Assembly: GCF_000276665.1 (NCBI RefSeq)
Contig: NW_004955480.1
Location: forward strand, 8,570,347-8,634,346
Length of the DNA: 64,000 nt
Direction of reading: 5' to 3'
Source of the DNA: Chinchilla lanigera
Lineage: Eukaryota; Chordata; Mammalia; Rodentia; Chinchillidae
The notes beneath the pieces were generated by a model, which ran no database searches, was not told where the DNA came from, and was given only the letters and a program-made list of their open reading frames with translations. The position numbers were made by a program, and so were the translations under genes. This document shows positions 32,880 to 45,089 of the stretch, piece by piece. Numbering within the stretch: position 1 is the stretch's first letter; every line of letters starts with the position of its first letter.

Positions 32880-35565
32880 TGTGGTCAGAGGGTGTCTCTA
32901 AGCCTATGCCCTTGAGTCAAGTATTTTCAAAATGAAGTGAGTACAGAGACATCATTAGAGTTCAGGGGTATAAATAAAAGTTTCAGAAAGGCACATGTGT
33001 TTCACTTAAAAGGCAAATATATGGGTAGTGCTGTGGGCTATTTTTATATGAGGTCTTTTGTAGATAATCATTTGCTATAAAATTCGATCTCAAAGAGAGA
33101 AAGAAATGAATATAATTTTCTTTTCTAGTGCTTACTCCATGCCAAATATGAGCTCTCAGTACACATTTAATGACTCTCTATCTTGCTGTTAGACAATGGT
33201 GACAGTCCTAATCTGCTAGAGAAAAACAGAGACCATTGTCATAGTCTCTGAAAATTTCCCACCTTTTAAATTGATTCACATTTCTCTCCATCCTCATTTG
33301 CTTCTCTCTTGTCCCAGTGGACACAGATGTGAGTCAAGGCCTGTTCTTGTTCTTCCCTAGCTTTCTACCCAGGTGGTTGCCTCACCTGACCTTTTCCTCT
33401 CAAGATTACTTGGCCCAATCATCTCCCATTCCTGATATTTTCAGTTTCTAGTACTGGCTGATCATTTTCAACCAATGCAAATGTTCAACTCTCTTCCATT
33501 CTGAAAGAGTCTTGGCTTGTCTTATTTGATCCATCTCTGACCCCCAGGAATCTCTTGTCTTTCCACAGGAAGTGGACCTGGTATGTTAAAGTCATCTTGG
33601 AGGATGAGTATGAGAAGAACAAAAATTGTCTCTCTGCAGGGATGCTACAAGCTGTTAGCTGGAAGCATTCAGATGGCCAACTATTTTTACCTTTAATTTG
33701 CATCTTCAAACTGGTATAGCTTGCCAATAATCATTATGGCTTTGGAGTATAGCTACTGACTATTTCCAAATGATATTAATTGGTAGGCTCAAGGCTTTAG
33801 ATAGATTTTCCAGGTTTCATTGTTAGAGTGCTCTAGCTAAGGTCAGCTAGAAGTTAGAGATTGACCGTGGTGGTTGAGGTGGGTGGTTGATGCATATGCA
33901 CAAGCATCTGAATTAGGAAAAGTGATGTAAGGACAATGAAGGTTATAAATTGCTTTTATTCTCTTCCCAGTGACTGGTGTGGAGAATTTATGGATAAAGT
34001 TGTTAATGTCAGACAGGAAAAGTGATGTTTCTAGGAGAACTTTTCAGGATGACATTTCCACTGAGGCTCAAGTCTCTGTCTATGGGCACAACTGCCTTGG
34101 GAACCAAGAAACTCCACCTAAGGAGACAGCTTCCTCTCCACTTCTGCCCGAAAGTTAGCCACAATCGCTGCATGAACAGAATCAGTTCTGGGGAAGACAG
34201 GAGGTTACATACTTCTCACAAATGTTACCACCTCAAGACAGAAACCACTAGAGTTCATGATTTATAGCATCCGCTATGACTTGTATCATGATTTGCAAAG
34301 TTACTGGAATTCATGAGGACAGAGACAGCAAGAAACACTTGAGAGAGATTGCTGTATGAGAGAAGAGACTATGACTGGATTGCTGATGTTTCTCATGAGG
34401 CCAAAGGAGAGACATGTTTTCTCTGATAGGGCAGGGATTTGTGTTTTAATCATCCTTGATTTGAGAGGTACTGACAAACATTTTTTTCAATGAATTTGAA
34501 AAAAATTAGTTTAGCTGTTCTTGGGCTAGGAAAGGGTAGTTGGCCTGCAGAGAGTGGGGTGATTATTCTGAATAGCTGTAATCAAGCAGAGCTCAGACGA
34601 TCTTTTAGGACTAGGGTTAAGAGTATGGAGGAGATAGTAAAGGAATAAAAATTGTCTGTAAGTATAATGTGAGAAATCAGTTGAGAGATTGAGAAAGGTA
34701 TTGGATTCATTGTAGGAAGTAATGTGGTAAAAACTGCTCCAGTAAAAGGAAACTACCAAAATAGGCTTGGGCGAGTCATACTCTATTCTCTATGGTGCTT
34801 CTACTCATTATCATGGGAAATTTATTTCAGTGGTTTTCACATCCATCAGGTGAGGTGTGTGAGATAGACATGCTTACTCCTTTCTCTGGTAAGAAAAGAG
34901 AGAATAAGGTTAAAGAGACCATGACTTTGAATTGTGCTCCAGAATTCTTTTTCACCTTACCATCTTGCAGGGATGAGATACTGGCTAAAAGCTAGATTTT
35001 GACTATGTAAATCTGTAGACTCTTTTGGCTTATTTGCTAGTTTCCTGTCTTTTAGATGTTGCAGTGGTGACTACGAGGTGATAAGCTTTGAAAATCCATC
35101 TTTAACTGAAAAGATCAGAGTGACGCGGGGAGAGAATTAAAATGGAAAAGAACCGCACTGAAAACCTGGCTCCATGGCTGAGATGAGGAAAATGTATTGA
35201 AACAGCCAAAAGCCTCTCTGAAAGCATCATTTCACATCCCGACAACACAGAACAAATTGAACCAATTCTAGGAATTACGTCCCTTGGTAACAAACACGGC
35301 AGTCACTTTTAAAAATGTCACCAAATGGCTCTGTTGACTCTGTTTTGTAACAAGTCACAAGCAGATGGCACTTTGAAGCCTACGACGTATCTTGGAAAAC
35401 AAAATCTCTTAGACATTTTTGTCTTCTTTGCTAAGATAAAGTGATGAAAGCCCAGATGAAAGAAGCTTGGTGTGCACTGACAGGAAGCTGCACGCCATTC
35501 AGGGGATTTGCTCTAATTTCTTATAAAGAGGTAGCTCTGCAATTGTCAACTCCGTCTCAGTTGAG
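32880..35565. other. long unassigned interval
   Basis: No gene or confident repeat. All frames are under 85 codons. It is a candidate for single-copy sequence if compared with other mammals. Confidence 0.45.
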
Positions 35566-35572
35566 TTCCATG

Positions 35573-35677
35573 ACATTTTTTTTTTTTTTTTTTGGTTTTT
35601 CTCCGGTACCGGGAACCGAACTCACGACCTTGCGCTTGCCAGGCAGGCTCTTTGCCGCTGAGCTAAATCCCCAGCCC
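35573..35677 (-). mobile_element. ID-type SINE with poly-A tail
   Basis: A poly-T of about 19 nt starts at 35576, followed by 'ggtaccgggaaccgaactca' and the A-box complement 'ccgctgagctaaatcccc'. The near-perfect target-site duplication 'tccatgac/aattttt' lies at 35567 and 35679. It is the cleanest ID copy here and closest to 1268-1384. Confidence 0.93.
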
Positions 35678-35734
35678 CTCCATGAAATTTTTTGAACTTG
35701 CTGGGTTAAAGGTGCAAAGCAAGGGAGAAATGAA

Positions 35735-35960
35735 CTATTATTTCCTGAATGCGTACTGTGTACCAGACTCTTCATATAATACACAAAATATAGTTTATTT
35801 GATTATAGAGCTTATTTGATGCTAAGGCAGTTCTGTGGGTAGCTATTGTTACCCTCATTTTAAATATAAAGAAATGGAGATCCAGAGGCACCCAATATCT
35901 AGTTAGGTATACAGCTGGATTTCAGAGCTGGACCTGACACCCCAATCCATTTCACCTGCT
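35735..35960 (-). repeat. MIR SINE relic
   Basis: Reverse MIR order: 'gaatgcgtactgtgtaccag', 'tattgttaccctcattttaa', 'aaatggagatccagaggcac', 'atacagctggatttcagagc'. Confidence 0.55.
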
Positions 35961-35964
35961 TCAG

Positions 35965-37200
35965 GTAGAATCCTGTCCCTTCCTGCATTTATTGGTTATT
36001 CTAAAAATATTTTCATGTTCAGAAGAATGGTTAATTATTAAAATAGATGCAGCTACTAAAGTGTTTGTGTAGTATAGTCTTATTTATATATCAAATTCCA
36101 AATTTATTGTCTCCAGAATAGGAATTTACAGAATATTTTGGCAAGTACTCACTCAAAACTCATCCCAAGTAACTTTTCCCCTACCCTCTTTTCTATATGA
36201 AAGACTGGAAAGCAAAACGTATGGGCTTGCAGATTCTCTTCTAGGCAGGCATGGCCATGTGTGGCCAATAAGATGCATGTAGCAAGTCCTGGGAGAGAGC
36301 TTCTCATCCCAAATTAAAAGACAAGGTTTAACAAGAAAAAAGTTTTTCTTCCTTGCATGGAATATGAACTCAATCCCAGAGGTATAGCAGTTATACTGAC
36401 ACCATAGAAATAAAAGCCATATGCTCACATGGTGGAACAGGAATATAGGAGACTGTCTTCCTGATGACATCCTTTTCACCCCTGGGCCACCTACCTCTGA
36501 CTTTCTTGTTATGTGAGAAAAATAAGCCCCTTAAATGTCAAAGAAACTGTGTTTTCTGATACTTACAGAAAAGTACAATCCTAATCGATACATACAATAG
36601 AAATGTTAAAGACGTTTCTATTTTTTAACTGAGCTTATTTCCATGCCAGGTTTTGTCCTGATCTGTATGCATATCTCCAAAAACACTAGAAATTAGACAA
36701 TATTTTCTTGGGAATGGTATTCATTTTGTTGGGCACAAACTGGAACCAAGTTGTGTCCCTCCCCTGGTGGTGGGAAAATGGTGAGCACAATTGTAGTCCA
36801 AGAGAATATGCCCTGTCCAGATAACTGGGACATCATTTCCACCAAAGCCACAGGTATGGGGTAGGAAGGGGGCTGGACTGGCTGTGTCCCTGCCAGTTTT
36901 TTTTTTTGTGTGTGTGGGTACACATCTTTCTCTCCTTGGTCTTTGATCAGAGCAAAAGGAACTTGAGGAATCATTTTTGTCTGTCTTTTCACCTTGGAAA
37001 AGGACCACACTAAAATCATACCAGACATGTATGATAGATAACTAGTCTGGTTTTAAGAGATCTCAAAGAAAGACAGTTCCTGAGCGTCTTCCCTTAGAGG
37101 CCATTTCAACATTTAAAATCTTGCAGTACATTCTTCTTTTACTTAAATAGAATGTGTATTGCACTTGAAAAAAAGGGCCCTTTATTATCCTAAGGCAATG
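35965..37200. other. unassigned non-coding interval
   Basis: No gene recognised. Reverse frames of 108 and 111 codons at 36153-36479 and 36693-37028 have no recognisable domain. A short T/GT run lies at 36897-36917. Confidence 0.4.
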
Positions 37201-37204
37201 TGTA

Positions 37205-37405
37205 CAGCAGAAAGTTAGCAGACTATAGACTCAGGCAATCGAGGGTTAAGCACTAGCTAGTGAGTATCTTTGTGACTTAAGTGTACTGGGCGTCAGTTCC
37301 TCCTCTGTAAAATGAATGAGGGAATAGCGACACTACTCCCTAGGGTCATGGTGAGGAGCCAATGTATGTAAAATGCTGGGAACATTATTTGCCATAAAAA
37401 CGTTT
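37205..37405 (+). repeat. MIR SINE relic
   Basis: Forward MIR order: 'gcactagctagtgagtatct', 'ttgtgacttaagtgtactgg', 'gttcctcctctgtaaaatga', 'tagggtcatggtgaggagcc', 'aatgtatgtaaaatgctggg'. Confidence 0.65.
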
Positions 37406-37409
37406 AGTA

Positions 37410-38635
37410 GCGGTTCTCTGTCCCTCTCCTCTCTCCCCCGGCAGCAGCTCACCACCATTCTCTGGTGAGCCCCAAGGCGCAACATGAAATTACTCTACAA
37501 CTTTCTCTGTGATGTGCTAACCAAATGCAATTTTTAAATGTCATCCTCTTTGCTCTTATTTTTCAGTCCAGGAATCTTAACTTGGGAACTTAATTAAAAA
37601 AAAAAAAATTAGTGAACTGTTTTGCCATTTGCAGACGTTTCAAACAAAGTAAGCAAAACAAAAACTAAAACCAAAAAATAAAACAAACAGAAAACCCCCC
37701 AATTATTGACCTGTACATTTTATGTTGCCATGTACCTAGAATGTTTGTTTTAGGTTGCAGATCCACAACTGAGGTCTATGTTATGGTGACAAAGGCAAAA
37801 TAGAGCAATGAGATGATCATCTGGACTGTCATGGCCAGGAATATTCTGGCTGTCAGAGCTTGGTTGATGAAAGACAAAGAGTGCTCTGGTGCAAGTTCTC
37901 TGCACCATGACCTTCACTTTGGGTAGACGCTATCTCAGACCAAGTGAGGTCTGCTGCACCATTTTAAGAAAGGAAACATTTCAGACCACAGATTGTTTTT
38001 AAAAGCAGTACACAGGGCTTTTGGCAAATAGACTGCTGGATCGGCTGGCTTCTGGCAGCTTTGCCTGTTGGCTGCACAAACATATGTGTGATTTCAGAAT
38101 GGAGCCACACATGAAGTAATTGTGAAGGCACAGGATTCATCCTCCAAAAGCTGCCATGCGGTGTTTTGTCTGCTCCAACAATGGAATCTCAGAAACTGTG
38201 ATGATTTAAGTTTTTCTAAAAATCATTAATGAATCTTGATTTACTTAGAACTTACTATTATATCTATGATGAGGAAGAACAGTATTTTAAAAGGTCTGGG
38301 AAATAGAACACAAGTACAAAACAACAATAGCAGAGTTTGATTCAGAGATCCCCCCACACTTCATACAATTACTCATAGCACAAGATACTAAGAAAGAGAA
38401 AGAAAATTTCAAAACAGAGGCTGAAAGAAGCCCCATAGATTTAATCCAGCTCTGTGATTTATCAGTGATGAAACGGCCCTTAAAAGAATTTCAAATGACT
38501 TTTCTTGTGTCACATAGTAGCTTAACCATGGCTTTGTGTCACTCAGTTTTCTCAGGAGTCAAGTCAGTGCTAAAGGCCACTCCCTCAAAGAAGACTCTTA
38601 GCAAAGGTGTCCCCTTCCCGGCACCTGCCAGTCAT
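37410..38635. other. unassigned interval with A-rich patch
   Basis: A-rich sequence at 37592-37710 ('aaaactaaaaccaaaaaata') has no SINE body attached. 38020-38260 is balanced, repeat-free sequence of the kind that can be a conserved non-coding element, but I cannot test conservation. No gene was seen. Confidence 0.4.
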
Positions 38636-38639
38636 TCTA

Positions 38640-38830
38640 CCCATCCCCATCCTTTACGTTCCTTGTAGTATTTAGTCTCTGAAGTTGCACTGTAGTTTAT
38701 GATTCTGGTGCTTGTCAATTCCTTTTAAGTACGAGCTCCAAGAAGTCAGGTACTTTGGCTCTTGCTCACTTTTTTATAGATAGAATGATTGTCACACAGT
38801 AGATAATCAATAAATACTTGTGGACTGAAA
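38640..38830 (+). repeat. L2 LINE 3' end
   Basis: The blocks 'gtacgagctccaagaagtca' and 'ggtactttggctcttgctca', then the terminal 'cacagtagataatcaataaa' and 'tacttgtggactgaa', are typical of the L2 end. Confidence 0.6.
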
Positions 38831-39799
38831 GGACCAGAGCTAAAGAGAAAAACTCTTTTTGTTACACACCTATCATGCTCGGGCATGGTAGCAAGTTCTT
38901 TATGTCTGTTACACAAGCGTAAGAGGCAGGTGATGCTTGGAGTCTTGGAAAATGGTAAAGAATTCAAAGCCAAGGATATTTCCCTTCAAATCCTGACATT
39001 TGCCACCACAGGAAATTACTTCCACTCCTCATGGTTCCCGGTCCACAACACCCTTCATGACCTCTTCTTCAGTATCTAAAGCTCCCCAGATTTTAAGCCT
39101 GTGTTTGGTTTCCCCCCTTGGTTTTTATCTGTTTGTGCCACAACCATACTAGTCTTCAGAGAAATCAACCTGAATATATTCATTCAGCACATTCAACACT
39201 CTCTGTTCCTGATTTCTCTTTATAAAGTATGTTGAGTAGCTTCTATAGGTACTATATCTTACTTTCTCCTAACTTGTTGATGGGCTCTATTGGGCTGCAC
39301 TAATTTTCAATAATAAGTGGAAGAAATCTGCTCATCTGCTGATCACTGAAGCCTTATGCAATCGAAGGGGCTGATGAGAAAATGTTGAGATGGTCCCAGG
39401 GCTTGGAAGGTGACATGTGCCAAAAGATGAAGAAAGCACTGGAATATCAACAAGATAGTAAATAACTCTGAAACACTGCTGATTTTAGCTACAGGACAAT
39501 CCACAAATCTGAGTGGAAAGGGAAAGCCAAATCTCTTGTTCTTAATGGAACATTTTACCTTCTTTAGATGAAGTCGTATCAGATATGACAATCTCCACTG
39601 TTCCCAAATTACAGAACTGGTTGACACAAACCTTGACACCCATTGGGATCACCTGGAGAATTTACTAACAAAGGGGCACAAGGATCGTCTATGGTTAAGG
39701 AGGTATTATTGGTGACACTTATCATGGCGACACTTATCACTGGCTAGAATCTCATTCTTCCCACAGGGTAGGTATAGACCTGACCCTTTCACAGATTGG

Positions 39800-39955
39800 C
39801 AAGAAAAGAACATAGGGTCATGAGAAAAGCCTAGGGTTTGGAATGTGAAGACCTGTGTTTAGATCCCAGCCCTGTTAAAGCCTGAGTGTGTGGATTTGAG
39901 CAAGTTTTTATATCTAAGTCTTGGTTTGTTAGTCTGAAGTCATCTAGGTCAGTTA
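39800..39955 (+). repeat. MIR SINE relic
   Basis: Forward MIR order: 'agggtttggaatgtgaagac', 'ctgtgtttagatcccagccc', 'gtgtgtggatttgagcaagt'. Confidence 0.6.
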
Positions 39956-40194
39956 ATGTTTATGGAGATAGGCACTGGGAGAGTAGATAAGGAATGCATG
40001 GGAAAGAATCCAGCAACCAAGGGGGTGGTTAAAAAGTGCACTTCCTCATTATCATCAAAGCAGATCATTTACTTCCAAATCCCAGCCCTGTCTGTCACCT
40101 ACCTTGTGGCCATAAGTGAATTAACCTCAGTAGCTCTCACTGCTTTCATGTGAAAGAGACAAAATAAAATCCACGTGGACTCCCAGTCTTTACC

Positions 40195-40335
40195 TGAACA
40201 TTGCTCTCATAACCTTTGTGCTATAGTAAGGACACAGAGGCTCCGGGGAATTAAGTGACCAAGCCAGGATCCTACAGAAGCCAACCTGGTTTGTGTCCCC
40301 AGGCACTCTGGATTCAGATCTCATACTCTGTGGCA
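40195..40335 (-). repeat. MIR SINE relic
   Basis: Reverse MIR order: 'gacacagaggctccggggaa', 'ttaagtgaccaagccaggat', 'gcactctggattcag'. Confidence 0.5.
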
Positions 40336-41099
40336 GTGGCTCTTCTCCTTTACAGAGCAAGTGACGCCTGGCCAATCAAGGGCTCAGAATGTGGCACATA
40401 CTCAGTAAATATTTCCTAATACTTGAACAATTTCCTTTCCCATCCCAGCCAGCATCCAACTCATTTAGCTATTGTCTGTGGAAACGAGAGCTTGATTAGG
40501 CTGCATGAAAATGACAAACATGTTTATCTAAGACACAGAGCACTGTTTTACATTTGGTTTGCAGTGCTGTCAGCACACTAGGCATGTGATACCTATCTGT
40601 TGAGTGAAGGGGAGAGGTTAGAGATCAGCTCAGGCTAAAGGCTGACATGACTTCCTTCCTGGAGGGCTGCCTAGGACTGGGCTGTTGTTATAAATTCCTA
40701 GTCTAAGAAATCTTTCTTCTACCTGGAGCCTTTGAGCTTTGAAAAAGCCTCAAGTACATGATAATGATTAGGGATGTCTGGAGAATGAAACTATTCTCAT
40801 CATCACAGGATGCCCAGTGTGAGCCAAAAGCACTCAGAGAGAAGAAAGGAAGGCAGCTTATCAACCAAAGTCTGAGAGAATTATTCTTGCTTATTTGGGA
40901 GCCTTTGAGGGAGTGACAGAGTGCAGGGGAGCGCTATGTGGGTGGAGGTCATGGGGCCTTACTATTTAAATCACATATGTGGCATATGTGACGGTGTGTC
41001 TAGGAGGCACACTGAGAGACCGTCTGATACTGGGACAGAGAGTGAGATCTTGAGACACATGTTCCACGCAGCCGTGGGACCCTGAAAAAGGGCGCAAAC

Positions 41100-41290
41100 C
41101 AGGCATAGAGTCATATGCCTATAGTTCCTCTAGTATGGGAGCCTGAAGCATGAGGATGGCACGTTAGAGCCTAGCCTGAGCAACTTAGCAACAGTTTGTC
41201 TCAAAAAAAAGGAAGGGGCTGAGGATATGGTTCACCATCCTTGTTCAATCCCCAGTGCAACCACCAAATAAGATAAAATAAAATAAAATA
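41100..41290 (+). mobile_element. B1-ID composite SINE (7SL-derived + tRNA-derived)
   Basis: The first half reads as an eroded Alu/B1 ('aggcatagagtcatatgcct', 'gggagcctgaagcatgagga', 'agcctagcctgagcaactta', 'cagtttgtctcaaaa'). It joins directly to an ID-like half ('ggggctgaggatatggttca', 'ccttgttcaatccccagtgc') and ends in an (AAATA)n tail. Dimers of this kind are known in squirrel-related and dormouse genomes. The ID half lacks part of its middle. Confidence 0.7.
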
Positions 41291-41339
41291 GGACACAGGT
41301 AAGGATGGAACAAACTTGATCAAAACAAAACTATTTCCT

Positions 41340-42715
41340 TTAAGCTAGTTTTATTCCCTCAGTTGCTTCCCAGTCATTAGACACAATCTGGTTTAAAATA
41401 CCTGTAAAAGAAGCACCCTAATACCAAGCCATGTAGGAAATTATGCCATCCATTTCTATAATTGCTATTAATCAAAACCCATATTTTTACTAACAAAGGT
41501 TAGACACTCAGGCTCCTGTAGTGCAGCAATAACGTTATACAGGGCGTGGTGAGCACATTAATTAAATTGTAAAATCTAGAGGAACTCAGCACGCTTAACC
41601 AAAAGTAAACTAGACAATCTTTTGTTATCACTACAAAGAAATCACAAAACAATATCTGCTTCAATGCTTCCTTTTTCCTGCATGAAAATCCTACAGTACA
41701 TAAAAGGAAGGAAGCATGTGAAAGTTGAATTCCCCAGGGGCAGGCTCGATGACAACTCGGTTTTTCAGGGGGAGTCCGCAGAGCCACTGGGGCTCGTTCT
41801 CTCACTGTTTGTGTCTCTCAGGGTCTGTGCCCTCTTCAGAACAGATGTGGAGCCACGAAGGAGAGTGATCAACAAGAGCTTTTCAAAACAAACCCTTTCC
41901 AAGCATAGCCAAGGCAGACAACTTTCACTTTCCCTCTGGTTCAATAGAAGCATCCCCCAGAGACTGTTTATTGACTAAGCCTCAGTCACTAAACACCCCG
42001 GACATCAGAGCAACACCAGCATGAGCCAAAGGACTCCTCTCTAGGAGGAGAAAAGCATGAAGATGCTCCCGTCGAAGGGAGAGCCGTAAGTTTACTTACA
42101 GTGCTCACAGGACCTTCCAACAGCCGGGCTCTTTGTACTCAGTGCTCACAGATGTGGAGCATTTGCTCAAAATCCCCTTCCCTTTGGCAGCGAGGAGTAC
42201 TCATAACTCCTTGTGGCTTCAGATCGATAAGTAGTGTCCTGATTTGTTTTCTAAAGCGTTCTCCCAGGCTTTGTACGGTGGCAGAGAAAGGGCGCGTGCA
42301 GGGCCATGGCAGGCTGTGAAGTTGTGACCACCCAGTTCTCCAGATTGCTTGATGGAGGCTCATGGACAAAAATAAACATCCTTTTTTATCTGCTGGCTCT
42401 CTCCCTAAATCACATTTGGAAACAGTGCAGTCTTGCCAATGTTTGTTTTAAAAGTGTAACGTGGAACGCCTTCTCATCTTCCACACTGGGGAAACCAAGG
42501 CATCTCTAGCTGGTGTTTGGAGACCAGTTGTTGTGATGATTTCTTAACAGCCATTGAAGAGGATGATCTGGGAGGCCACGGATGATCTGGGAGGCCCATG
42601 TGCGGACGGTGGAAGGAAATGAAGCACAGGGCTTGCAAGACTCCATCAGGGTCACAGGTCAGCAGAAGGACTGGAGCAGAAGAGACTTGTGGTGGTTGAA
42701 CCAGTGCTCTGCCCA
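41340..42715. other. unassigned interval, possibly single-copy
   Basis: No gene or confident repeat. 41500-41960 is compositionally balanced and includes a homeodomain-type palindrome ATTAATTA at 41557-41564. Function is inference only. A 19-bp tandem duplication sits at 42561-42598. Confidence 0.4.
42561..42598. repeat. 19-bp tandem duplication
   Basis: The unit 'ggatgatctgggaggcc' plus two bases occurs twice back to back and differs only in the last two bases. It is a small recent-looking duplication. Confidence 0.95.
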
Positions 42716-42724
42716 TGCCTGGGA

Positions 42725-42880
42725 GACTGCGACAGACACAGGAGTTTGAGATCTGGCTCCTGACCTCCAGGATACATGTTGCTGAACAAGGCACTTAATG
42801 GCCTGAGCCTCAGTTCTCACAGCTACAAAATAGGATTTATAGTTATAGTGATCCTTGCTTGGTTATATAGTGAGGTGATA
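42725..42880 (+). repeat. MIR SINE relic
   Basis: Forward MIR order: 'gtttgagatctggctcctga', 'ctgaacaaggcacttaatgg', 'cctgagcctcagttctcaca', 'aaaataggatttatagttat'. An ID inserted at its end. Confidence 0.55.
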
Positions 42881-42896
42881 GCTTGAAAGACATCCC

Positions 42897-43020
42897 TGAG
42901 GCTGAGGATATAGCTCAGTGCTGCAGTGCCTGTCTGGCAAGCATGAGGTCCTGAGTTCGACTCCAAGTATCAAACAAAAAACAAGCCCAGGAAACCCAAA
43001 ACAACAACAAAAACTTTGTG
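42897..43020 (+). mobile_element. ID-type SINE with preserved pol III boxes
   Basis: A-box 'tatagctcagtgctgcag' at about 42910 and B-box 'gagttcgactcc' at about 42954 are both well kept. An impure A-rich tail runs to 43015. Perfect 11-bp target-site duplication 'ttgaaagacat' lies at 42883-42893 and 43021-43031. It is a retroposon, not a tRNA gene. Confidence 0.9.
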
Positions 43021-43214
43021 TTGAAAGACATTCCCCAAGAGTGGAAGCTGTTGTTCATACAATGGAATTTCATCAGCATGGCCTCACCTATGTGCACATT
43101 TTCTCCCTTCCATCTTCATATTGCTTTTGAAGCCACTGAGAGGACGAAAAAAGAGAATATTGGCGTAGGGTGTGGGGAAAACTTTTGGCCTTGGAAAACT
43201 AGGTTGAGATCAAC

Positions 43215-43653
43215 TGAAGGGTATTTTCATCACTTTTCTGTTGCTGGAACCAGAAATGTGACACACATGACTTAAGAGAGAAAGGCTCTTTTGGCTTACA
43301 GCTTCAGAGGGTTCAGTCCACGATTGGCTGGCTCCAGGGCAGAAAATGCTTGGCGGAGGGGTATGGTGGAGCAAAGCTGCTCACTTCATGGTGAAACAGA
43401 GAGAAAGCAAGACAACCAGAGAGTGGGAGGCACTAGGGAATTCACCACAAGAATTCACCATAACCTGGAACCTGTCACCCCCCTCCTGTATGCATCAAGA
43501 TCTCCCCTCCTATGTAATGACACATTCAACTGAGGACTCATTAACGGATCAATCCACTGATGGGCTGAGCACTCCCATGATCTGATCCTTTCTAAAAGAC
43601 CCACCTCTGAACACATGAGTCTTTTGGGAAACACTTTAGAGCAAACCATAACA
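43215..43653 (-). mobile_element. ERVL-MaLR solo LTR
   Basis: On the reverse strand it starts 'tgttatggtttgctctaaag' and continues through 'ggtgggtcttttagaaagg'-type blocks to an end near 43215. It shares 'ggttcagtccacgattggct', the complement of the motif near the 3' end of the other MaLR LTRs here. There is no internal region. Confidence 0.75.
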
Positions 43654-43800
43654 AGAGCATCTGGTGCAGAAAGAACACTGGATCTGGAAACAGGAATGTT
43701 AGGGCTCAGCCACAACCAAGAGAGCCTGGAGTCATCGACACATTCTTATCTGTGGTTTCTTCCTTGGGGACACAGTCTCTCATTTCACCCAGGGTACTTC
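43654..43800 (+). repeat. MIR SINE relic
   Basis: Forward MIR order: 'gaacactggatctggaaaca', 'ggaatgttagggctcagcca', 'tcttatctgtggtttcttcc'. It abuts the LTR, which may have inserted at its edge. Confidence 0.5.
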
Positions 43801-43804
43801 ATTT

Positions 43805-44104
43805 TGCTGTGGTGAGGGCCCATTGAGGGTGACTAAGCCATGAGAATGGTGCTCTCATGAATGAGACCAGTGAACTAACTCACAAAAGGGCTACATAGCC
43901 CTTTGGCCCTTCCATCCTTCTGCCACATAAGGACACGTGGTCTGTCCTCTCTGGAGCTTGCAGCAAAAAGATGCCAATTGGGAAGCAAAGGGCAGCCCTG
44001 ACCAGATACCAAACCTGTTTTTGCCTTGATCTTAGACCTTCAAGCTTCCAGAACTGTGAGAAATAAATTTGTATGGCTTCTAGCATTACAACTGGACTAT
44101 GACA
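43805..44104 (+). mobile_element. MLT1/MST-like ERVL-MaLR LTR
   Basis: Late LTR blocks are clear: 'tctgccacataaggacacgt', 'gccttgatcttagaccttca', 'agcttccagaactgtgagaa', 'ataaatttgtatggcttcta', end 'actatgaca'. The 5' part is diverged. Confidence 0.7.
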
Positions 44105-44109
44105 GAGAT

Positions 44110-45085
44110 GATTGTCCAGAATCCAACTTGCAGAAAAAAATTGTTGAGGGTATAGCCCCACATCCACCTCCCATGTCATCATGGTCTTGACTCGCACCAC
44201 ATAATTGGAAGAAGTTGGTTGAAATTAGTGCTCCTGGATTCTGCCTTGACCTTAGTTTCTTTCCTTTTCCATTTTATGAGCACTTTTCACCTTTCTTCCT
44301 CTGTCACCCACCTCTTGGTATTTGTCTTCTCACACTTGCCACTATTAGTTTGCTTTGTTAGAGTTCAAATTGTCCCTCAATTTCTCATGTAACATTAGGA
44401 ATGGAAAAAAAAACAAAACATTTTTTTCCTGCTGTATAAAAAGCATCCACAGTGGTGTGACACAGACAGGACCATTTTTACCCTTGGAGTAGCATAAATA
44501 CCAAAGGAATCAAGATTAGCTTCCTCTTCGAAAATGTTCAAGCCCTGAATCTAACTCAAATTTAATTATTCCATTCACTTCCTTTGCCCTTTCCTACATT
44601 CACTCTTTAAATGTCATTTCGGTTAAGATTTGCACTCTGTCATCCATAAGGGCAGTTTTCTAATTAAGCTCTGTCTGGCATCTTGGGCTGCCACATGCAC
44701 TGGGGAAGGAGGGTGGCACCGTTCACTCCTCCACAAGCCTGGAGAAAGTGAGAAAAGAGATCTAACACAGACATTACTTGTTTCTTTTCTCATTGAATCT
44801 TCAAAGCAAATTGATAGGTTGGTGGTGATGTTGCCAAAGTTAAAAAGCTAATAGAAGGCATTTTCCCAGTGTGAACTGTGATGACCAGAATCCTGCTTTT
44901 TCCGTGACACATTGCACCCCATCTCCTTTTGATTCTGAGCCATGCATGACCTTCTATTTTTCCTGCTCACTAATTCCACCTTCAGTTGCTCTGAGGTAGA
45001 ATGTGTTTGTCCACAGCCCTGTAAGTAGGAAAAAGGAGAGGAAGGAAGCCCAGTGGATGTACCAGGGCCCCTACTGAGCTGGGGC
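44110..45085. other. unassigned non-coding interval
   Basis: No gene recognised. A reverse MIR-like fragment may lie at about 44760-44850 ('cattgaatcttcaaagcaaa'). Confidence 0.4.
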
Positions 45086-45089
45086 TGAC

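Noticed and set aside
42897..43020. Possible tRNA gene (A- and B-boxes present)
   Set aside because: It has an A-rich tail and target-site duplications and cannot form the full cloverleaf, so it is an ID retroposon.
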